Shown: positions 37,604 through 50,999, counted from the stretch's first letter. The stretch is DNA of 64,000 nt from Panorpa germanica (GCA_963678705.1 OY783223.1:6386001-6450000), one strand, 5' to 3'. A program made the numbers and translations. The notes: generated by a model not told the origin, from the sequence alone.

Positions 37604-38151
37604 AATTTTTTAGTGGTCGATTTTTCAATTGTTTATTGAAATTGATATGTTAATAAATGTGTATTGGCGTGTCTATTGTATTAAATATCTAAATGTTGAC
37701 GGAGATATAGTAATTAAAAGTTTGAATTGTAGTTTTAGCGCTAGAAATGGTCGGCCATATTTGTATGACGTGAAATGAATTTTAACGTCAGTTATTTGTT
37801 GAGTAGGTCAGTGCTGTGGTAATATTCTGTAGCTGTTGGTAGTCAAATAATCAAGTCAAATCAAAGAATAATAAGTTTTTATTTTATTTAACCGTGCTAA
37901 GGCAGACATAATATTGAAATTTGATTGTTCCTTGAAATAGCTGTAAATAATATTTGATATTTTGATATATAAATACATATAACAGAGATTTATGATCTGT
38001 AAGGTTGGTAACCTTACACAAGGATTGTGATGTCACATGCACTTGGAATGTGTACAACGTTGAATCCCTTTAATAATTAAAGAGACAAAATGACTTTTTA
38101 ATTGTTAATATCTCCTAAAATATAAGGAGTTATTAAAAAATAATTGAACAT
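37604..38151 (-). mobile_element. MITE family GGGCTTGTGTCC, copy 4 (both ends cut)
   Basis: An inverted copy from TTTTTTAGTGGTCGATTTTT to TTATTAAAAAATAATTGAAC. Both terminal repeats are missing. Confidence 0.82.
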
Positions 38152-39025
38152 GGTTGATTTTTCATATCAGACTGAGCCACAGGAAGCGAGGTCGAGTTTA
38201 GTTAGTCTTCAATAAAACTTAAGAAGATTAAATTGGAACACGACTTTAAAAATATTTAACAATTATGTCAGTTTCCCCGATTCTTTTATTGATACGTATA
38301 AACATATACAGATGCATACATACAAACATATATAAATATAAATGTCTTGAGATTGAACATTGTAATAACACCCCTGTCCCTCTCACCCCTTCCCTTGTAC
38401 CCGTAACTAAGCTTTAAAATGAGAATTTAATTTAATTAATGCCAAGCAACGCAAAGCAACTCGCGAAGATAAAATACCAACATGGATAATAAAAATGTTC
38501 ATTTCTTGAAGTTTTTATTTTATTTTATTTTTTTATGAAAACATCAGAATAAAAAAATAACTGAAATATACCTAACACGTTTCTGAAGTTAAATTTAAAT
38601 TTATTATTGATTTAAATAATACATATTGATTTTAAATCAAAGGTGCAAGGTGTTTTTAAATGGGGTAATTATATTTGCAATTAAAATTTGTTTGTTATTG
38701 AAGTAAAACACAAAGTGACATATTTTTGCCTTAGTTGTAAGAATTGTACAAAAAAAATTTACCTTTTTTTCTTTCTCATAAGATTGCAACTTTATTAGTC
38801 AAAATCCGGCCGATTTCGATTTTTTTAGAGAACCAAATCTAAATTACTTTTTTTTACCTCTAACACAAAATCAATTGTATCTAGTCTCAATTGCTTTTCT
38901 AAGCATAGAGAAAATTTAGCACGTCGCATTCGAAATAACTTTCTTCATTTTTATAACACGTCTGTATTTAGTCTTTCAACTAGGTGACGCTAAAATCTTA
39001 ATTGTATCTAGTCACTATTTATATT
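38152..39025. other. Non-coding AT-rich DNA
   Basis: I see no gene. A C-rich tract (CCCCTGTCCCTCTCACCCC) lies at about 38370-38400. Confidence 0.4.
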
Positions 39026-39220
39026 CAGGGCCGGATTTAGAAATGTGGAAGCCCTGTGGCAACGAAGGAGCGGAAGCCTCTAATTATTTTCCGAATAAAA
39101 GGAACAGTTTTTTTACGTCAAGTCTTTTCAAAAATTTATTTATTTTATATCTATTCCCACCCTTTTTTGTGGAGGCCCCGGGGCAGTAGGCCCGCCTGCC
39201 CTTCCTTAAATTCGGGCCTG
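39026..39220. mobile_element. Short hAT-type MITE (CAGGGCCGGATTTA ends)
   Basis: It begins CAGGGCCGGATTTAGAAATG and ends TTAAATTCGGGCCTG, its inverted counterpart. The flanks TTTATATT and CTTATATC are a plausible, imperfect 8-bp target duplication. Only 195 bp. The open frame at 39056-39247 overlaps it and is not a gene. Confidence 0.75.
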
Positions 39221-40245
39221 CTTATATCTGAATTATTCTTTGCATAATATATTTAATAAATTAAAAAACTATGTTGCCATTTTCTTTATAATTTGAACCA
39301 AAAAAACGACAATAGTAGTGTAAAACTATATAATAAAGCGCAACATTTTATAGTGTTGCACTGGCAGTGTAAAAGAAGCAGTGAGTAACACAACAAATGA
39401 CCTTTCTTAGAGTAAGCATGATAGATAAGAAAGTAATATTTTTGAGACCCTTTAAAATCGATAAGTCGCTAAATTCTACAATCTTCAGTCTACTTGGCAG
39501 AAAGTGATCTTTTTTTTGGTCACAGTCACAGTTTATTGCGTTGGGGGCCTCCTACTCCCTAACAAAACCCCGCTCCCCTCCCCTTCACACACACTTGCCT
39601 TATTTTTCTATATATCATATAATTTATCTAACGCATATAACAATAAAATCATCAAACAGTTTTATCGTCCTGAGCATAAATGTCCATTAATTGTTTTATA
39701 GCCAACATATAAAAAATAAAATGATTAATTAAAATAGATTGGAACCAAAACAAGTATTTTATGTCCTTACATGTCCAGACTAAGGCCATGACCACGTCGA
39801 CGTCCAAGCTTAGGTTTAGGTCATAAATGTTTGACTAAGCTGGTTAGTTAACAAACAAGATAGATGGAGCTGCAGTGGTTCTCAAATGGTGTCAGAATAC
39901 CAGTGCCCGCAAAATTATTCATTGCAAAAACTTTCCACAAATAACCACTTTCCACTTTCAAAAACATTTTACGTGTAGCACAGTAGTTAGACTTACATTC
40001 AATTTATCATCAAGGTCTGATACTTGAATTCTTTTTTAAAACATTTTGAAAGATGACAAAAATATAATAACAAGCGCGTTAGGGCCCAGGAACAAACTTA
40101 GGAAAAACTTAGAGACAAACTAGGCCTAATTTCCTGACAGAAACGGGCGATTGAAGCGGGCATAAAAGTATTACGCAAGCGCAAATGGTATCAAACTAAA
40201 AAAACACAAATTTTAAATCAATTTCCTTTTTATGAGAATTTGGTT
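39221..40245. other. Non-coding spacer with possible SINE remnant
   Basis: No gene is supported. GTGTAGCACAGTAGTTAGAC at about 39974 followed by TACTTGAATTC resembles the tRNA-like head at 31222, so a diverged SINE is possible. Confidence 0.35.
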
Positions 40246-40650
40246 TTTTCAGTCCACACATGGGTCGACTGATTGCAAACGCGAGCCCCGAATCTGCCCG
40301 AATGAGAATGCAACTGTGTTATTAGTGAGAGAACGAATGTGTATTCGAGTGAGAGAACATATACGGCACGAACGAAACTAAACTGATTTCAAATTGGTTT
40401 TAAGCACGTTTTTATTGACTATGTTTCTTGGTCGCAGGGCTATTACGTTGCATGCTATTGATGGCGACATCAATGGCAGTGATGTGTACATACAAATACC
40501 TCAGAATACGACACAATAAAATCCCCTGTTATGTTATTGTTAAAAAGTCTATAGAGTCACGAAACACGGCTCGACATGGCTCGTTTTTCGTTGGAAACTT
40601 CGTTACGCGGCTAGTTTGCAATCGGTCGACCCGTGTGCAGACGGCCTAAT
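40246..40650. mobile_element. TIR element, second copy of the 3658-4818 family
   Basis: The left end (TCCACACATGGGTCGACTG) and the right end (complement of CTGCACACGGGTCGACCG) are inverted repeats continuing into GATTGCAAAC. The interior aligns with parts of 3658-4818 and lacks the poly-G element found there. The open frame at 40428-40649 lies within it. Confidence 0.6.
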
Positions 40651-41029
40651 TATGCTTCTGTACCACAAAAAAAGAACCCGATATAAAACGAACATACCCG
40701 AATGTACTTAAAACTTTCTAAGATTCAAATGGTTTTCAAAAGAATGCTTTAACTGAACTAGATTTCAAAAGGCTACGTGTTATTGTGAAATTTTGTGTCA
40801 GCGATGTCCATCGCGGGTGGTGCACTTGGACACATCACCAAATGGACGTTAAATATACGCAAAAAGTGGTACGCAAAGTGTACAGTGCATAATTCTAAAT
40901 TTATTCCAAATCTAAAATCATAAATAAATAATTGATAATGTTACGCCCATTTCGACTACGAAGTCGTGTTACAACCTGAACAAACCTCTCGCAATATTAA
41001 ATAACAAATATCAATAATTATCGGTGAAC

Positions 41030-41215
41030 CTTCGCGTTTGCGTCGAAAAGAACACAATACATAATATTTCACTTCCGGATTGCAATACTACATTATTCTC
41101 AGTCTTTGGTCGGCCGGGATACTCCCATTCCCCATCCGAAGGGGGCCCTTTTGAGATGCCAGAGCTGCACCTACTCGTATATCGACGGAGCTGCAGGCTA
41201 ACTAATATAAATATA
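41030..41215 (-). other. GC-rich block, possible transposon fragment
   Basis: This block has clearly higher GC content than its surroundings. On the minus strand it stays open, with a segment SKGPPSDGEWEYPGRPKTEN. The composition and proline/glycine content suggest an older coding or transposon-derived piece. I cannot assign a family. Confidence 0.3.
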
Positions 41216-41309
41216 TGAATGCAGTATTGCAACTATCATATTCATATCTTAACACAGGGTGTGAGATCCATCGGTGTCTAATATGAAAGTAGAGGTCAAA
41301 AGAAACAAA

Positions 41310-42015
41310 CTAAAGGGTGGAAGGGGGAGGGGGTAAGGTTGCAACCGTTCTTTTATATTTATATTAATGTACAACATATTAAGTTTATTGTGTAAAAATT
41401 TGAAGTCGGTTGGAGTAAAACTGTGGGAGATATAGAGTTTTAAGTTTTCTCCTCTCTGGTCTGGTTTCGTCTTTCTTTGAAACGTTTATACGCCTTTTCT
41501 CACACTTAGGTTTTTTAGAGTCGGTGCCCTCTCTAGCTCAAAATCTACTGCACCGATCCTTTTGAAATTTTACACACTCTTTCTTTACATAAATGCCGAG
41601 GTAACGCTGTCGAGTTTTTTTTAATTTTTTAGTTTTAACGTATTTTAAAATAACAAAACTTCTGATTTTCTTCCATGAAAAATCGGTATTTTGATTTTTA
41701 AGTGCTGTAATAAATTGAAAAATCAATAAAAAAGAAAAAACCTGACAGCGTTACCTGCAAAAACTTATCAACTTATGAAATCATTTTGGTTTTTCGATTT
41801 CAGATATCCAGTGATGAGTTATGAGTGGCACCGCAATGTTACTTTTTTTTGTGACGTCTGCGGAGATTCGCTGTCAATACCTCATTTCTTGATATTTATT
41901 TATGAAAATTTCACAAAGTATTCTTCAAATGTTATTTTATCATGTAGTAATTATATAAATAATTATATATCAACTGTGTCGTCAAAAAACATTATCGAAA
42001 ATATGCTTTTTTAAT
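41310..42015 (+). repeat. Long dispersed repeat, copy 1
   Basis: Blocks at 41330-41440 and 41695-42005 align with 53835-53950 and 53995-54305, for example TTGTGTAAAAATTTGAAGTC and TCAACTGTGTCGTCAAAAAA. The middle part (41440-41695) is absent or replaced in the second copy. The open frames at 41538-41726 and 41775-42014 lie in it, and the latter recurs as 54120-54323, which marks it as repeat-borne. Confidence 0.7.
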
Positions 42016-43181
42016 CGTTTTGAAAAGGAAATTATCGTCTGTCTAATTAATAGAATCAGAAAACTTTTTAAGAACACATCCAGGATACAAACTATAAGAC
42101 AAAACATTCTTGTAAAGTGTTGGGTGGTGTAGTATTTAATCCTTTAATATTTTCCCACCCCTCTGAATGATAAGATCTTCACAGAACTGTTAGAACAACT
42201 ATACCCATGCACTTCCGGTACGGCGGCTTTGATATATTTTGTTCAAGCCGCATTCTTTTCATATTAGCACTGATTCTTTAATATTCAAAAACATAATGTA
42301 TAAATACTTGTAATAGCCCGGTGTATTGTGTTAGCACGGACAAGCTGACAAGTGGAGCTCCTTCTGTGTTTTGTGAGGAACAAGTTCCCATGAAGAAATA
42401 CGTCCAATCCAATTATTTGCTATGTTCTAAAGTGTTAAGATTTTCACATTTTTCGAGTATGGGACGAACATACGAATTATTATAATGTTAGCAAGCGATG
42501 CAAAAGTTACAAACTGTTTAAAATGAGGCAATAACTTTTTAATAGGGCATGTTGGAGGTGTCAAGAAGAAGTAGTGGTGTAAAAAATGTCTTTTGCAATA
42601 TCTACGTACCTTAAGATTAAAACAGTTATTAACTATCTGATGGAAGACTCAATTTGTGTAAACAACATTGCTGTAACACTAAAATATTTCGCTAATATTT
42701 ATTATTTGAATATATCGAGTATACCCAATGATACTTGGCCAGAATGAAGGCACAAAGTGCCGATGGTCATGTCGTCTATGTTCATCGTCCATGTTTCTTT
42801 ATTTCAATAAACTTTCAAACCTGGAAATTCTTTTAAAATAAAAGAAAGAATTAAAAACTAAAGAAATAGCAAGAGAAGAAAATGTACTAAGAATTGAAAT
42901 AAACTCCTTTTCTAACGATGCTGATACCCACGCTCTAACGTTGAAATAATGTCGATTCAAGCAAGACTTACTATACCTATGTAGCTAAGAACTGAGCTAG
43001 CTAACAATAAGCCAAGACCAGTGTACGTAAACACAGACTGTAGAGGAAGAAGACGAAACTAGTCCAGGAGATTTAGGTCGCACTATAAACTAATTATTGT
43101 TTTGGTTGCAACTTAGACCGCTATTTTGTAACAGTTTAACAGACATCATTATTCAAAAGCCTACATGTTCCAAATTAGACT
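42016..43181. other. Non-coding spacer
   Basis: I see neither a gene nor a clear repeat boundary in this stretch. Confidence 0.4.
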
Positions 43182-43553
43182 ACTGGGATATTATCGAATA
43201 CTCTATATATTTTTAAGTCTTTTTTAAAGGTTATAAAATTTATGACAAACCCTTAGAAATGTTACCAGTCATATAAAAATTGGAATTTAACTAGAAAATA
43301 TAGCACTTTTAATTTTCATAACTTATTTTTGCGGTTCCAACCCATTAAAAGTCAGTGGAAGAAAGCTTAAAATGTAGATACGTTATTCATCTAACTAATT
43401 GCAGTTTTAGATTTTGATTCGCGTTTATAGTTACTTACATAAAACGATTTAAACATAAAAAAACATGGTTTTTTTTTGATAATATTTAACCTGCTGTATA
43501 GTATCGCCATCTATATTTCGTGAGTCAAAAATGGCCAAGTATCGTTTCACTTT
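43182..43553 (+). mobile_element. TTAA fold-back MITE family, truncated copy
   Basis: It aligns with the right part of 34290-34778, including AAATGGCCAAGTATCGTTTC at the end. The left arm is missing and the right TTAA has decayed. Confidence 0.7.
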
Positions 43554-43617
43554 TTACGTTATCACAACATAACAAATTTTACCTATTACTTAATTTTTTA
43601 GCTTAATATAATGTAAT

Positions 43618-43968
43618 ACCGGTTTCACAACAGAGATACAGTTTTTAAAACAGTTCTGCTTTTCGAAAACAGACTGTTCACACTGTTTTAGTGTTTTTCT
43701 GTGTGTCCCATAAAAATTACAAACGTGATAAACAACATCTGACAAACGTAAATGTTCACAAGAAACAAAACTGCGTGTTCAAACCAAGCAGACTAAAAAA
43801 CAACAACAAACGTGTTTTCCTTTGGTCTTACCGACTCCAGATGGAAATGTGTTTTGTTTACTAAAACAGTTTTTAAAAACAGAAATGTTTTAAGAACTGT
43901 CGCTTTGGTATAAGCATTGGTGTTTTTGTTCGTGTTTTATTGAACTGTCTCTCTGGTGTGAAACCGGC
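43618..43968 (+). mobile_element. MITE, GCCGGTTTCAC family, copy 2
   Basis: The start ACCGGTTTCACAACAGAGAT and the end (complement of GCCGGTTTCACACCAGAGAG) form terminal inverted repeats of about 26 bp. The interior matches 1547-1948. No clear target duplication was seen. Confidence 0.75.
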
Positions 43969-44893
43969 ATATCATATTTTTACATTTAATTTATATTTTC
44001 TAACGTTAATAAACATTTTTACATTTATTAAGTGACAATGTAACTTCGGTAAATAACAAAACGTAACATTAGGTCAATAATGGATGCGTTTAAGTTTGGA
44101 TTTTGCTGGCATGGTGTATTTTGTTAACGCAATATCCCTGTTCGATAAGGCTACTTGTGGCACGTATGAAGCGCACTCCAATCACGAATGTTCACAAAAA
44201 ACAAATTCCATTTGCAATTTGTCTCTTCAAGTACGACGTAGAACAATTTAAAAAAAGATGACTAAAAGAACGTTTATTTAAAATATTTTTAGTCATAGTT
44301 TAACTGGACAATGAAGGTATTTCTTAAGAATAAAACGATAAAAAACGAACGTACGTTGTTTGTAGTGTTTGTGTGCACATGCACATGTACCACACATAAA
44401 ATGTGGAGGACATAATCTATTGAGGTACAGTACAACGCAAAGCAAAGCATTACAACGACGTAAAGACCGCAGTGAATTTATTCTTGCCTGCCTGCCATGT
44501 GGTTTTTTGTGGAATATTAGTGATGGTAATCAAACTTTATTAACTATATTTTAATTTCGAAATTAGAAAAAGGTATAAATAAAAAAATGAAAACGTTCAT
44601 GAAATTTATGAAGTCACCATTATTACGTTGCTACCATTGCAGCACTTGTAGAGCATTGGCCTTCTTTAAATAAAAATCTTGCTCCTTCCATCTCGCTCTG
44701 GATATTACTCTCACTCTTACACTCTCTGGATTCCATAGTTTCTTAGTCGTTCTGTTTCGATCCATTATTTCTACCATTAGAATCTTATCCTACTGATTTT
44801 TGTTACAATGTGTCTTCTTCACTTTCCATTCAAATCGGAAATAATTTTATTGAAAAAAAATAATGTTCAAGCAAAGAAATGCATTTGCAAGCA
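43969..44893. other. Non-coding spacer
   Basis: No gene is supported. The open frame at 44369-44554 has no recognisable motif. Confidence 0.4.
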
Positions 44894-45086
44894 ATGCTTT
44901 TGGAATGTGTACAACGTTCCATTCCTATAATAATTAAAGGGAAAAAATGACTTTTTTAATTGTTAATAACTCCTGAAATATAAGGAGTTATTAAAAATAA
45001 TTGGATATTTGAGGTTCTAGTAACCAACTTTATTAATATATCAATATATAGTAGAGTTTTATAGAAATTAAGACATAGGACACAAA
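44894..45086 (-). mobile_element. MITE family GGGCTTGTGTCC, copy 5 (fragment)
   Basis: Only about 190 bp remain, from TGGAATGTGTACAACGTT to AAGACATAGGACACAA. It is more diverged than the full copies. Confidence 0.75.
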
Positions 45087-45850
45087 TATTTTAATTAATA
45101 TTCCCAGCCCAATAGCCCATTAACATTGTTTTATTGTTTTAAAAATTACAAAAGTAGCGTCACTAACACTACTGTAACTTGTAAATTAATAGTCAGAATG
45201 CTATGAAATTTTGACACTTGTCGTTTGAAGGTTAGTACTATACCTCGATGTGTTATTTCAATTCGAAAGTAAATCCGGAGATTTATATCTTCGAAAATTG
45301 AACATTTTTGTATGTATTGACATCACTATTCGAATAACATTATTATATATTATTTATATTATTTTTATACATCTCATAATATATAAGATGTAGGCGTGTT
45401 TGAACATTTAATATAATATAAAAAATAATATTGAATGTTTAAAATTTTCTTTTATGCATTTTTTTTTTATTGAAGTTTTTCTTTATTTTTGTCTTTTAAG
45501 TTCATACTATGGGTTTGTTTATTGAGATTATGCCATTGTATATATTAATAGGGAGAGTAAGAACAAGAACAAAGTGAAGTGAAGGGGGGGTGTGCAATAT
45601 ATTTTTATATTCATAAATATAACGCAATTTTGTACGTTCTATTTATGTTTTGAAATATGTATGATTTAGTAAAATTATTTAAAAGTACGTCGGCCGAAGG
45701 AATGGGTAGGGGGAAGGAGGGAAGGCGTATGCAGCGACAGTTACGATACAGTGAGGTTTAGTTATCAAATATCCTATCAAAAAATTCACGGAGATATATC
45801 TATTTAAAGTTTGAATTTTGTTTTACCGCTTACTTTACCGTATTAAGTCT

Positions 45851-46303
45851 CATTCCCACTCACTGTTTTGATATTTAATTTACTGTTTTTCATCTAATAT
45901 TTTAATCTAGATTTCAGGTTTTCAGAATAGGCATTCCTCGTCACATTCGTGTTTTAATTTTAGTTTAGTTAATTTAGTTGGTGCGCATGCGTCTTTAGTA
46001 ATATAAATTTTGACAGTTGGACAAAATCTTTATTTTTGACAAACTAACATTAAACTTCTTTTAAAAGTAAATCCTACTGCATTTTGACAGATTGTCACAT
46101 TTTGGAGGTTATAATATAATATAGTTTTTCTTAATTTAATATTTTTAATTTAAAACATTGGACCTTGTAAGGTTTTAAAAAAACTAATAAAACTTAAAAA
46201 ATAAACTTAATTAAAAATGGTACTGTGCATAACTACGCGTATTGCCATATGCTAAACAATTTAAATTAAATACAAAATAAAATTAAAGCAGTGAGTGGGA
46301 ATG
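45851..46303 (+). mobile_element. MITE, CATTCCCACTCACTG family, copy 1
   Basis: It starts CATTCCCACTCACTGTTTT and ends AAAGCAGTGAGTGGGAATG, a 19-bp inverted repeat with one mismatch. The interior matches 59637-60140. The piece CACTCACTGTTTT near 50670 may be a fragment. No coding capacity is seen. Confidence 0.78.
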
Positions 46304-48232
46304 ATACTTTACTCAATAGAATATAATAAGTAATCTTGTTTATATATCCTTGTATATTTATATGCACGTTTGATTTTGCATCTCCTTCACACTTATCTTG
46401 TTTAACAGCGATGGCAATGGTCGTGGGGAAGAGGATAAGGAAGAATATGACATCATTAACAACTTCTACAATTTTGCGAATTGAATAAAAATAATTAAGC
46501 ATTTGAGGTGCAGTTTTCTATAAATTCAGTTATGGCTCACAACAAAAATAATATATAAAATAATGTAAAATATATAAATTTACCATCAGATTTCATAGTG
46601 TTGTATGATATAGTATCCTACCACTTTGATTCGATGATTCTGATGATAGATTGAGTCAACATTTAAATTCAAGGAATACATTTCTATGTCTGATCATTAT
46701 CTGTGAAGAAGACGTCAAAGAATTCGTCGAAGTCGAATGTCGAGAACTCGAGAAATCGTCAGAGAGAAGCGAGGGGGGATAGTGATAGTTCCTATAAACC
46801 ATGACAGCAAAAAAAAAACAAACAGAAATAATTGAGAAAGGAAAGAAACTAACAGTGTTGTTTCGCTGTGGGGGTCCTTATTGACATTTATCACCCCCGA
46901 TCTCCCGAGGACAGATAGGGGATGATTAAACATAACTTGGGACGTTATTTATGAAAATTAGATTTCACCGTAGCTATTAATATTATTACAAAACGTTTTA
47001 TCAAAGAGTAAGGCCAGGCCCTCATTAGGAGCCCAAACTAGATCTTCAGTATGTGTCAAGGAAACGATAATTGTCATCACCGTGGTCATTAGAATCTCAG
47101 CACATAAATTTGACTATATATAACTAAAAGTTGTCAAGACCCTGATGAGGTCCTTGTCGGGTAAATCCTATAAAGGCCATTCTGGCAGATTTTTATTTGC
47201 AACCAGACTTCAGAAATTGTAAAAATAATAAAATATCTGATATGTAAACAAACACGCCATCAGTTCTCTTGAAAATATGAGGGATAGGGGGAGGGGGGAG
47301 CATAAGCATTGTGACGTCACTAGTTTGTTAGAGAATCACGAAATTTGTGCTTAAAAACTTGTTGTCATAGTACTTTTTTTATTGATTAAGAACAAATAAA
47401 TCATCATCCAAATGTATTTCTTATTAAGAGAAGATGTGTGCATTTCTTTTTATCTACAATTACAGTTTCGTAATTTTTCTATCACTTGTGTAAGAAGTAC
47501 AATAGCTTTTAAATTATAATTAAGAATAAGAAAGTGATATATCACTTAAACTCCAAGTAAATTAAGTTTATTTTTTTGACAACGGTTCAACTAAAAAACG
47601 TAATTTATGGCAGAAAAAACCAACAAAAAACCTGACAAATTTATAACATACAAAATTAACATTTTTATAACATAAGTTACTTTTTATTCAGCCATAATTA
47701 ACTGGCATTACATAAATATGTCCAGCGAAGTGGCAGGCAGCGGCAGTCAACTTACACGTGCCCTCCTCCCTCCCCCCACGCCACCATCACTGTTATTATA
47801 AATTCGGTTAAAATCTGTTTCTACCATTCCAAAGCAAATTTTTATTTGAAAATTAATTAAATTGATAATAATTTGTTTTTTTAAAGCTAATATGAATAAA
47901 TTTAAAAATTCAATGATCTCTTAACTAAAGAAGAAATCAATAAAAATTACAATTTATTTCTTTAATATTGGACAATTATAACACGTGTAGCAGTGGTGGT
48001 AAATATTATCAAGTAAAAGGGTTTGAGAGGTAGCTGTCCGTTTAATATAGGCCCCCAAAAGTCGGTTCAATTGTAACTATAGATACAAGTAATTTTGTGT
48101 AGGATGTAGAAAAAAGGTAACGGTTTGTTTAGATAATTGTCCCCTACCACTCTTGGTACGCTACTGCTTTTAATCAGAGTAGAATTTTGCCCTAATTGTT
48201 CGCTTACTAGTAACTAAAAATTCTTTTTTTTT
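46304..48232. other. Non-coding spacer with G-rich and C-rich tracts
   Basis: No gene is supported. Sequences of the type GGCCCTCATTAGGAGCCC (about 47010) and GACCCTGATGAGGTCCTTG (about 47140) resemble the LINE-derived GGCCCTCATAAGGCTCC near 32361, so LINE 3' remnants are possible. The open frames at 46266-46502 and 46715-46933 match nothing known. Confidence 0.4.
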
Positions 48233-48819
48233 AATGGGCTTGTGTCCTATGTCTTAATTTCTATAAAAGTGTACTATATATTGATAAAGTGGGTTACTAG
48301 AACCTCAAATGTTCAATTATTTTTTAATAACTCCTTATATGTTTGTCTCTTTAATTATTAAAGGGATTCAACGTTGTACACATTCCAAGTGCATGTGACA
48401 TCACAATCCTTGTGTAAGGTTAGCAACCTTACAGATCATAAATCTCTGCTATATGTATTTATATATCAAAGTATCAAATATTATTTACAGCTATTTCAAG
48501 AAACAATCAAATTCCAATATTATGTCTGCCTTAGCAGGGTTAAATAAAATAAAAACTTATTATTCTTTGATTTGACTTGATTATTTCGACTACCAACAGC
48601 TACAAAACATTACCACAGCACTGACCTACTCAACAAATAACTGACGTTAAAATGCATTTCACGTCATGCAAATATGGCCGACCATTTCTAGCGCTAAAAC
48701 TACAATTCAAATTTTTAATTGCTATATCTCTGTCAGTATTTACATATTTAATAAAATAGACACGTCAATACACATTTATTAACATCAATTTCAATCAACA
48801 ATTGAGAACACAAGCCCAT
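48233..48819 (+). mobile_element. MITE family GGGCTTGTGTCC, copy 6
   Basis: Both ends are present (AATGGGCTTGTGTCCT and AACACAAGCCCAT). Internal deletions near 48345 and close to the right end make it shorter than copy 1. Confidence 0.85.
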
Positions 48820-49547
48820 GACATTTGGCAGATATTGTGTTTTATAATTAACCTCAGAGTTTGTACTTTAGATTAAAATAAAAATATCTGCACTTTTCAC
48901 GAAAATATTGCGTTTTCCTATGGTTTTAAAATGACCGCTCTTGTTGAAACATCAACAAAATGATTTCTCTTGTTTAAAGACCTTATATTTGCCAAACAAC
49001 GTAATGTATTAAATTGAAAACGACGTGACGCGACGGAAGCTATATTATATAGCTTTTATTTAAATTAGATAAAAACACATTTAAATGCCTTCTATACGAA
49101 ACACCAAAATACGTTTTTAAAAGAATGAAAAATACGAGTATTTTAAATAAATTCAATGTTAAACATGTTAAAATAAAATTCAAGCTAATTTAAAATTGAT
49201 TGATATTAACTATTAATGAAAGACAACAACACGTATCCGTTTATAAATTAGATTGGTGCTGTAATTAAAATAATTATAAAATTAACAAATAGTTAAATAA
49301 AAATTCTTGAGAGTATAGTGCAGCCGGTGTTTTGAAAAAAACTATCGATTAATTTTTCTCGTTATATCTTTTTAAATTAAGAGTATTCTATTTTAAAATA
49401 ACAAAGAAACAGAAGCAGAAAGTGAAAACTTGTGATATCTTTATTCAATTTAAAGGTTAGTAATGAATCAAAATATCTGCTAAATGTCACCACGAAATTT
49501 AGAATAATACCTCTTGTTGAAAGATCTTATACATTCATTTTTTTTAA
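48820..49547. other. Non-coding AT-rich spacer
   Basis: I see no gene or repeat boundary here. Confidence 0.4.
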
Positions 49548-49860
49548 TCATATATCGTAACAATATATCATGATAATATATCGTGATAATATATCGTAAC
49601 AATTCATCGTAGACATGATCGATAGAGGATCAAGAAAAGAAGAAACAGAAAGTACTATTCGAAGTAGTAATAGTCTAGAATAGTTTAAGTTTAGTTTTAA
49701 CTTTGAATTTATATGAAATGCATTAAGAAATATAATAATGTAGATTGTAAAGCCGAGAGGCACACAATTAATATAATAAATAATAATATTGTGACAATAT
49801 ATCGTGACAATATATCGTAACAATATATCGTAACAATATATCGTTACATATATTAATATT
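49548..49860. repeat. ATATATCGTRAYA short tandem repeat split by a LINE tail
   Basis: Units of about 13-16 bases such as AATATATCGTGAT and CAATATATCGTAA repeat at 49551-49605 and again at 49795-49850. Between them, at about 49615-49790, lies a block matching the LINE 3' end at 14910-15080. The tail insertion therefore seems to have split an existing array. The long minus-strand open frame at 49548-49916 is produced by this repeat. Confidence 0.65.
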
Positions 49861-49892
49861 CTTTTATTAATAATATACTTAATTATTCGACA

Positions 49893-50166
49893 ATCCAGAA
49901 TATGAACTTTCTCCAAAGTTCCCTACCGGGCACTCAAATTTTTTCAACTAACCCCCCCCCCCCCATTTTTAATTTTGGAATTTATTATTTTTGGAAAATG
50001 TCAGCATTAAATACCTTAATACACATGCAAAATTTTAACTTTCTATCTTTTACGAAATAAAAGTTATTAGAAATACAGGAAAAGTAATGATTTTTTTCCT
50101 AGTTTTTCTAAATTACAGATTTCCAGGAAATTCAGAGAAAAATTTGAGGACGCAAAAAGTCAGAAA
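49893..50166 (+). repeat. Dispersed repeat of the ACTAG...ACCCCCG family, partial copy
   Basis: It matches the middle of 12959-13530 (CCAGAATATGAACTTTCTCC, then AACTTTCTATCTTTTACGA and TTTCCAGGAAATTCAG), with a poly-C run at about 49953. Confidence 0.6.
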
Positions 50167-50780
50167 TAAAACTACACAGTTCTTGTTTAAAAAACAAATA
50201 TTATAATTGTATAAAGTAAATACCCACTGCGCTATCGGCGTATCAGTTAACACAGCTTTGACCTTACAATTAAACACACATTTTTTCTTGAAATCACATA
50301 AATAAATAATTTAAACAAAATATATTACGTACGTATAAAATGGTCTACGTACAATTTAATGGTTTGAATTTCTTAAAGCATTTGTGAACATTTCTTAAAG
50401 ACATTTACAGAGTTCTAATAATTTACGTTAATTTAAGGTATTGGACAATACAACTGCAATGCGTAGCCACAAATACGATGGTCGAGTTGTGTTCTGTGCC
50501 GGTAACTTGTTAAAATAGGAATGAGCCAAGATAGGTATGCTGGCAAACGAACCAAGTTATAAGCAATGCAGGTAAAGTAACATTCCCATCTACTGTTTTA
50601 GCTTTAATTTTAAACTTTAGTTGCAAGAAGAGAATAGCATCATTTCTTATATTGTATGTTTCAGTTTTAAGCCCTATTTCCACTCACTGTTTTTTAATTT
50701 TATAATATATACATAGTAGAAAGTCGTCAGCATCGAAAATTAAATATATAATAATAAAATTAATAATATTCTAAGATATA

Positions 50781-50990
50781 TGACGTTTCTATCACTATTA
50801 CAGTTCAATTATAGTTCGCATCAACTTTATCTTCGTTTATGTTCCGACTGATGGAGTGGTTTCGCCATTTGTAGCCGATAAAATAGACATTTCATATGAA
50901 CGATTATGAGAAACTGAACTCTTTGATGACAAGAAAATCATACGCATCTTTAATATGATGGCAAAGTGACTCCAAAATGTTTACTGGGTT
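50781..50990 (+). mobile_element. CCCAGTAAAC MITE, copy 3 (left end lost)
   Basis: It aligns with 9532-9781 and 10303-10552 from GACGTTTCTATCACTATT to TGTTTACTGGGTT. Confidence 0.72.
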
Positions 50991-50999
50991 TATACTACA

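Noticed and set aside
49548-49916. 122-residue minus-strand open frame
   Set aside because: Made of the short ATATATCGT tandem repeat and a LINE tail.
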